Of a stretch of DNA of 8,177 nt, positions 7,611 through 8,177 are shown in pieces. The notes under the pieces are model-generated. The model was not told the DNA's origin. It saw only the letters and a list, made by a program, of their open reading frames with translations, and did no database searches. The DNA comes from an uncultured Ruaniaceae bacterium (GTDB lineage: Bacteria; Actinomycetota; Actinomycetes; Actinomycetales; Beutenbergiaceae): NCBI GenBank assembly GCA_938004115.1, contig CALKWS010000030.1, forward strand, positions 1 through 8,177, given 5' to 3'. Each line of letters starts with the position of its first letter. The first letter of the stretch is position 1. Both the position numbers and the translations under genes were made by a program.

Positions 7611-8177
7611 TCAGGCCCCTTCCGGGACCGGGGCGGAGGGCGGTGTGCCCCCGGTGAGCAGCGCGTTGACGTCCTGTTTGGGCTGGTCCTTGGCGGGGTC
7701 GATGAACGGCTTGGGCACGACGACGGCCTCGACCAGGCCCGTGCCCGTGTCCACCTGGAGCCGGGTGCCCAGTGCGCTGAACTCGGTGGGGACCATGGCG
7801 TAACCGATGTTTCGTTCCAGTCGCGGGGAGTAGCAGGCCGAGGTGACCTCCCCCACCCGCCGGCCGTCGGCGTGCACGGGCAGGGTGTCGATCATCGAAC
7901 CGTCGTTGAAGGAGCCCAGGTTCGGGCCGGCGATCTCCACGCCGGCGAGCATGCGGCGCGGTCCCTCGGCCTTGATCCGCCTCAGGGCCTGCTTGCCGAT
8001 GAAGTCGGCGTCCTGGTCGAGGCTGACCATCCAGTCGTAGCCCATCCCCACCTCGAACGGGTTGGTGTCGAAGGTGATGTCGCACCCGTGGGCGAGGATC
8101 CCGCCCTCGATCCGGCGGATGTGGCTCGGTCCGATGACCTCCAGCCCGTGGCCGCGGCCGGCCTGCCAGATGATGTC
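7611..8177 (-). CDS. GcvT-fold THF-dependent methyltransferase/demethylase, N-terminus outside the window
   Basis: The C-terminal 188 residues of a GcvT/DmdA/LigM superfamily protein, an enzyme that moves a methyl or aminomethyl group from a small substrate to THF. The fragment is open to the right edge. Family marks, numbered from the first visible residue, are RRIEGGILAHGCD (21-33) with the conserved Glu of the folate-binding region, TNPFEVGMGYDW (38-49), the GcvT-like DFIGKQAL (58-65), and the C-terminal barrel strands GRRVGEVTSACYSPRLERNIGYA (in 105-127). The tail VPKPFIDPAKDQPKQ (154-168) differs from true glycine-cleavage GcvT as I know it, and no gcvH or gcvP is visible. Directly downstream are metF (2-nt gap) and fhs, which handle methyl-THF. 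This context favours a demethylase (of a methoxyaromatic, dimethylsulfoniopropionate or methylated amine) over a glycine-cleavage T protein. The substrate-binding part is mostly outside the window, so the substrate cannot be chosen. Confidence 0.85.
   Translation of the reverse strand, partial: DIIWQAGRGHGLEVIGPSHIRRIEGGILAHGCDITFDTNPFEVGMGYDWMVSLDQDADFIGKQALRRIKAEGPRRMLAGVEIAGPNLGSFNDGSMIDTLPVHADGRRVGEVTSACYSPRLERNIGYAMVPTEFSALGTRLQVDTGTGLVEAVVVPKPFIDPAKDQPKQDVNALLTGGTPPSAPVPEGA
7616..7623 (-). promoter_or_regulatory. Ribosome binding site deciding the GTG start of metF
   Basis: The minus strand reads GGAAGGGG, 7 nt before the GTG at 7608 and inside the final codons of the upstream GcvT-like gene. 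It fixes the metF start at this GTG rather than an internal one. Confidence 0.6.

Noticed and set aside
7611..8177. Glycine-cleavage T protein (true gcvT)
   Set aside because: The fold fits, but the C-terminal tail and the metF-fhs neighbours fit a THF-dependent demethylase better. Not excluded, because the N-terminal part and the upstream genes are missing.

Overview
The window is very GC-rich throughout, with strong G/C preference at third codon positions, GTG and TTG starts, and a LigB-type ATP-dependent DNA ligase of the mycobacterial kind. Together these point to a high-GC actinomycete (Actinomycetota); I cannot name a genus. All six genes I accept lie on the minus strand, so transcription runs from the right edge to the left edge. 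There are no RNA genes, insertion sequences, CRISPR arrays or gene-free stretches over 300 bases.

Right part (5015-8177): a tightly packed one-carbon/tetrahydrofolate (THF) module. It starts with the C-terminal part of a GcvT-fold, THF-dependent methyltransferase/demethylase whose N-terminus is outside the window. After a 2-nt gap comes a divergent MetF-type methylene-THF reductase of 292 aa. A 4-bp ATGA overlap then leads into formate-THF ligase (Fhs, 572 aa). The simplest reading is a demethylation and C1-oxidation route: a methyl group passes from an unknown substrate to THF, methyl-THF is oxidised to methylene-THF, and the carbon is finally released as formate with ATP recovery by Fhs. 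The gene order resembles the ligM-metF-ligH cluster known from Sphingobium lignin-monomer catabolism, but the substrate here is not determined.

Middle (3364-4908): ATP-dependent DNA ligase LigB, complete, 106 nt downstream of fhs and on the same strand. It is a DNA-repair type enzyme with no obvious functional link to the C1 genes.

Left part (1-3216): a large LAL-type regulator (N-terminal ATPase, C-terminal LuxR helix-turn-helix, 867 aa). It is followed 110 nt downstream by the start of a small secreted protein of unknown function, cut by the left edge. The regulator has its own 147-nt upstream gap with a possible -10 element and is probably a separate transcription unit from the C1 and ligase genes. 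Whether it controls the secreted protein is a guess from proximity.

Nothing here is clearly a new biological system. The most interesting item is the THF-dependent demethylation-like operon with its atypical reductase.
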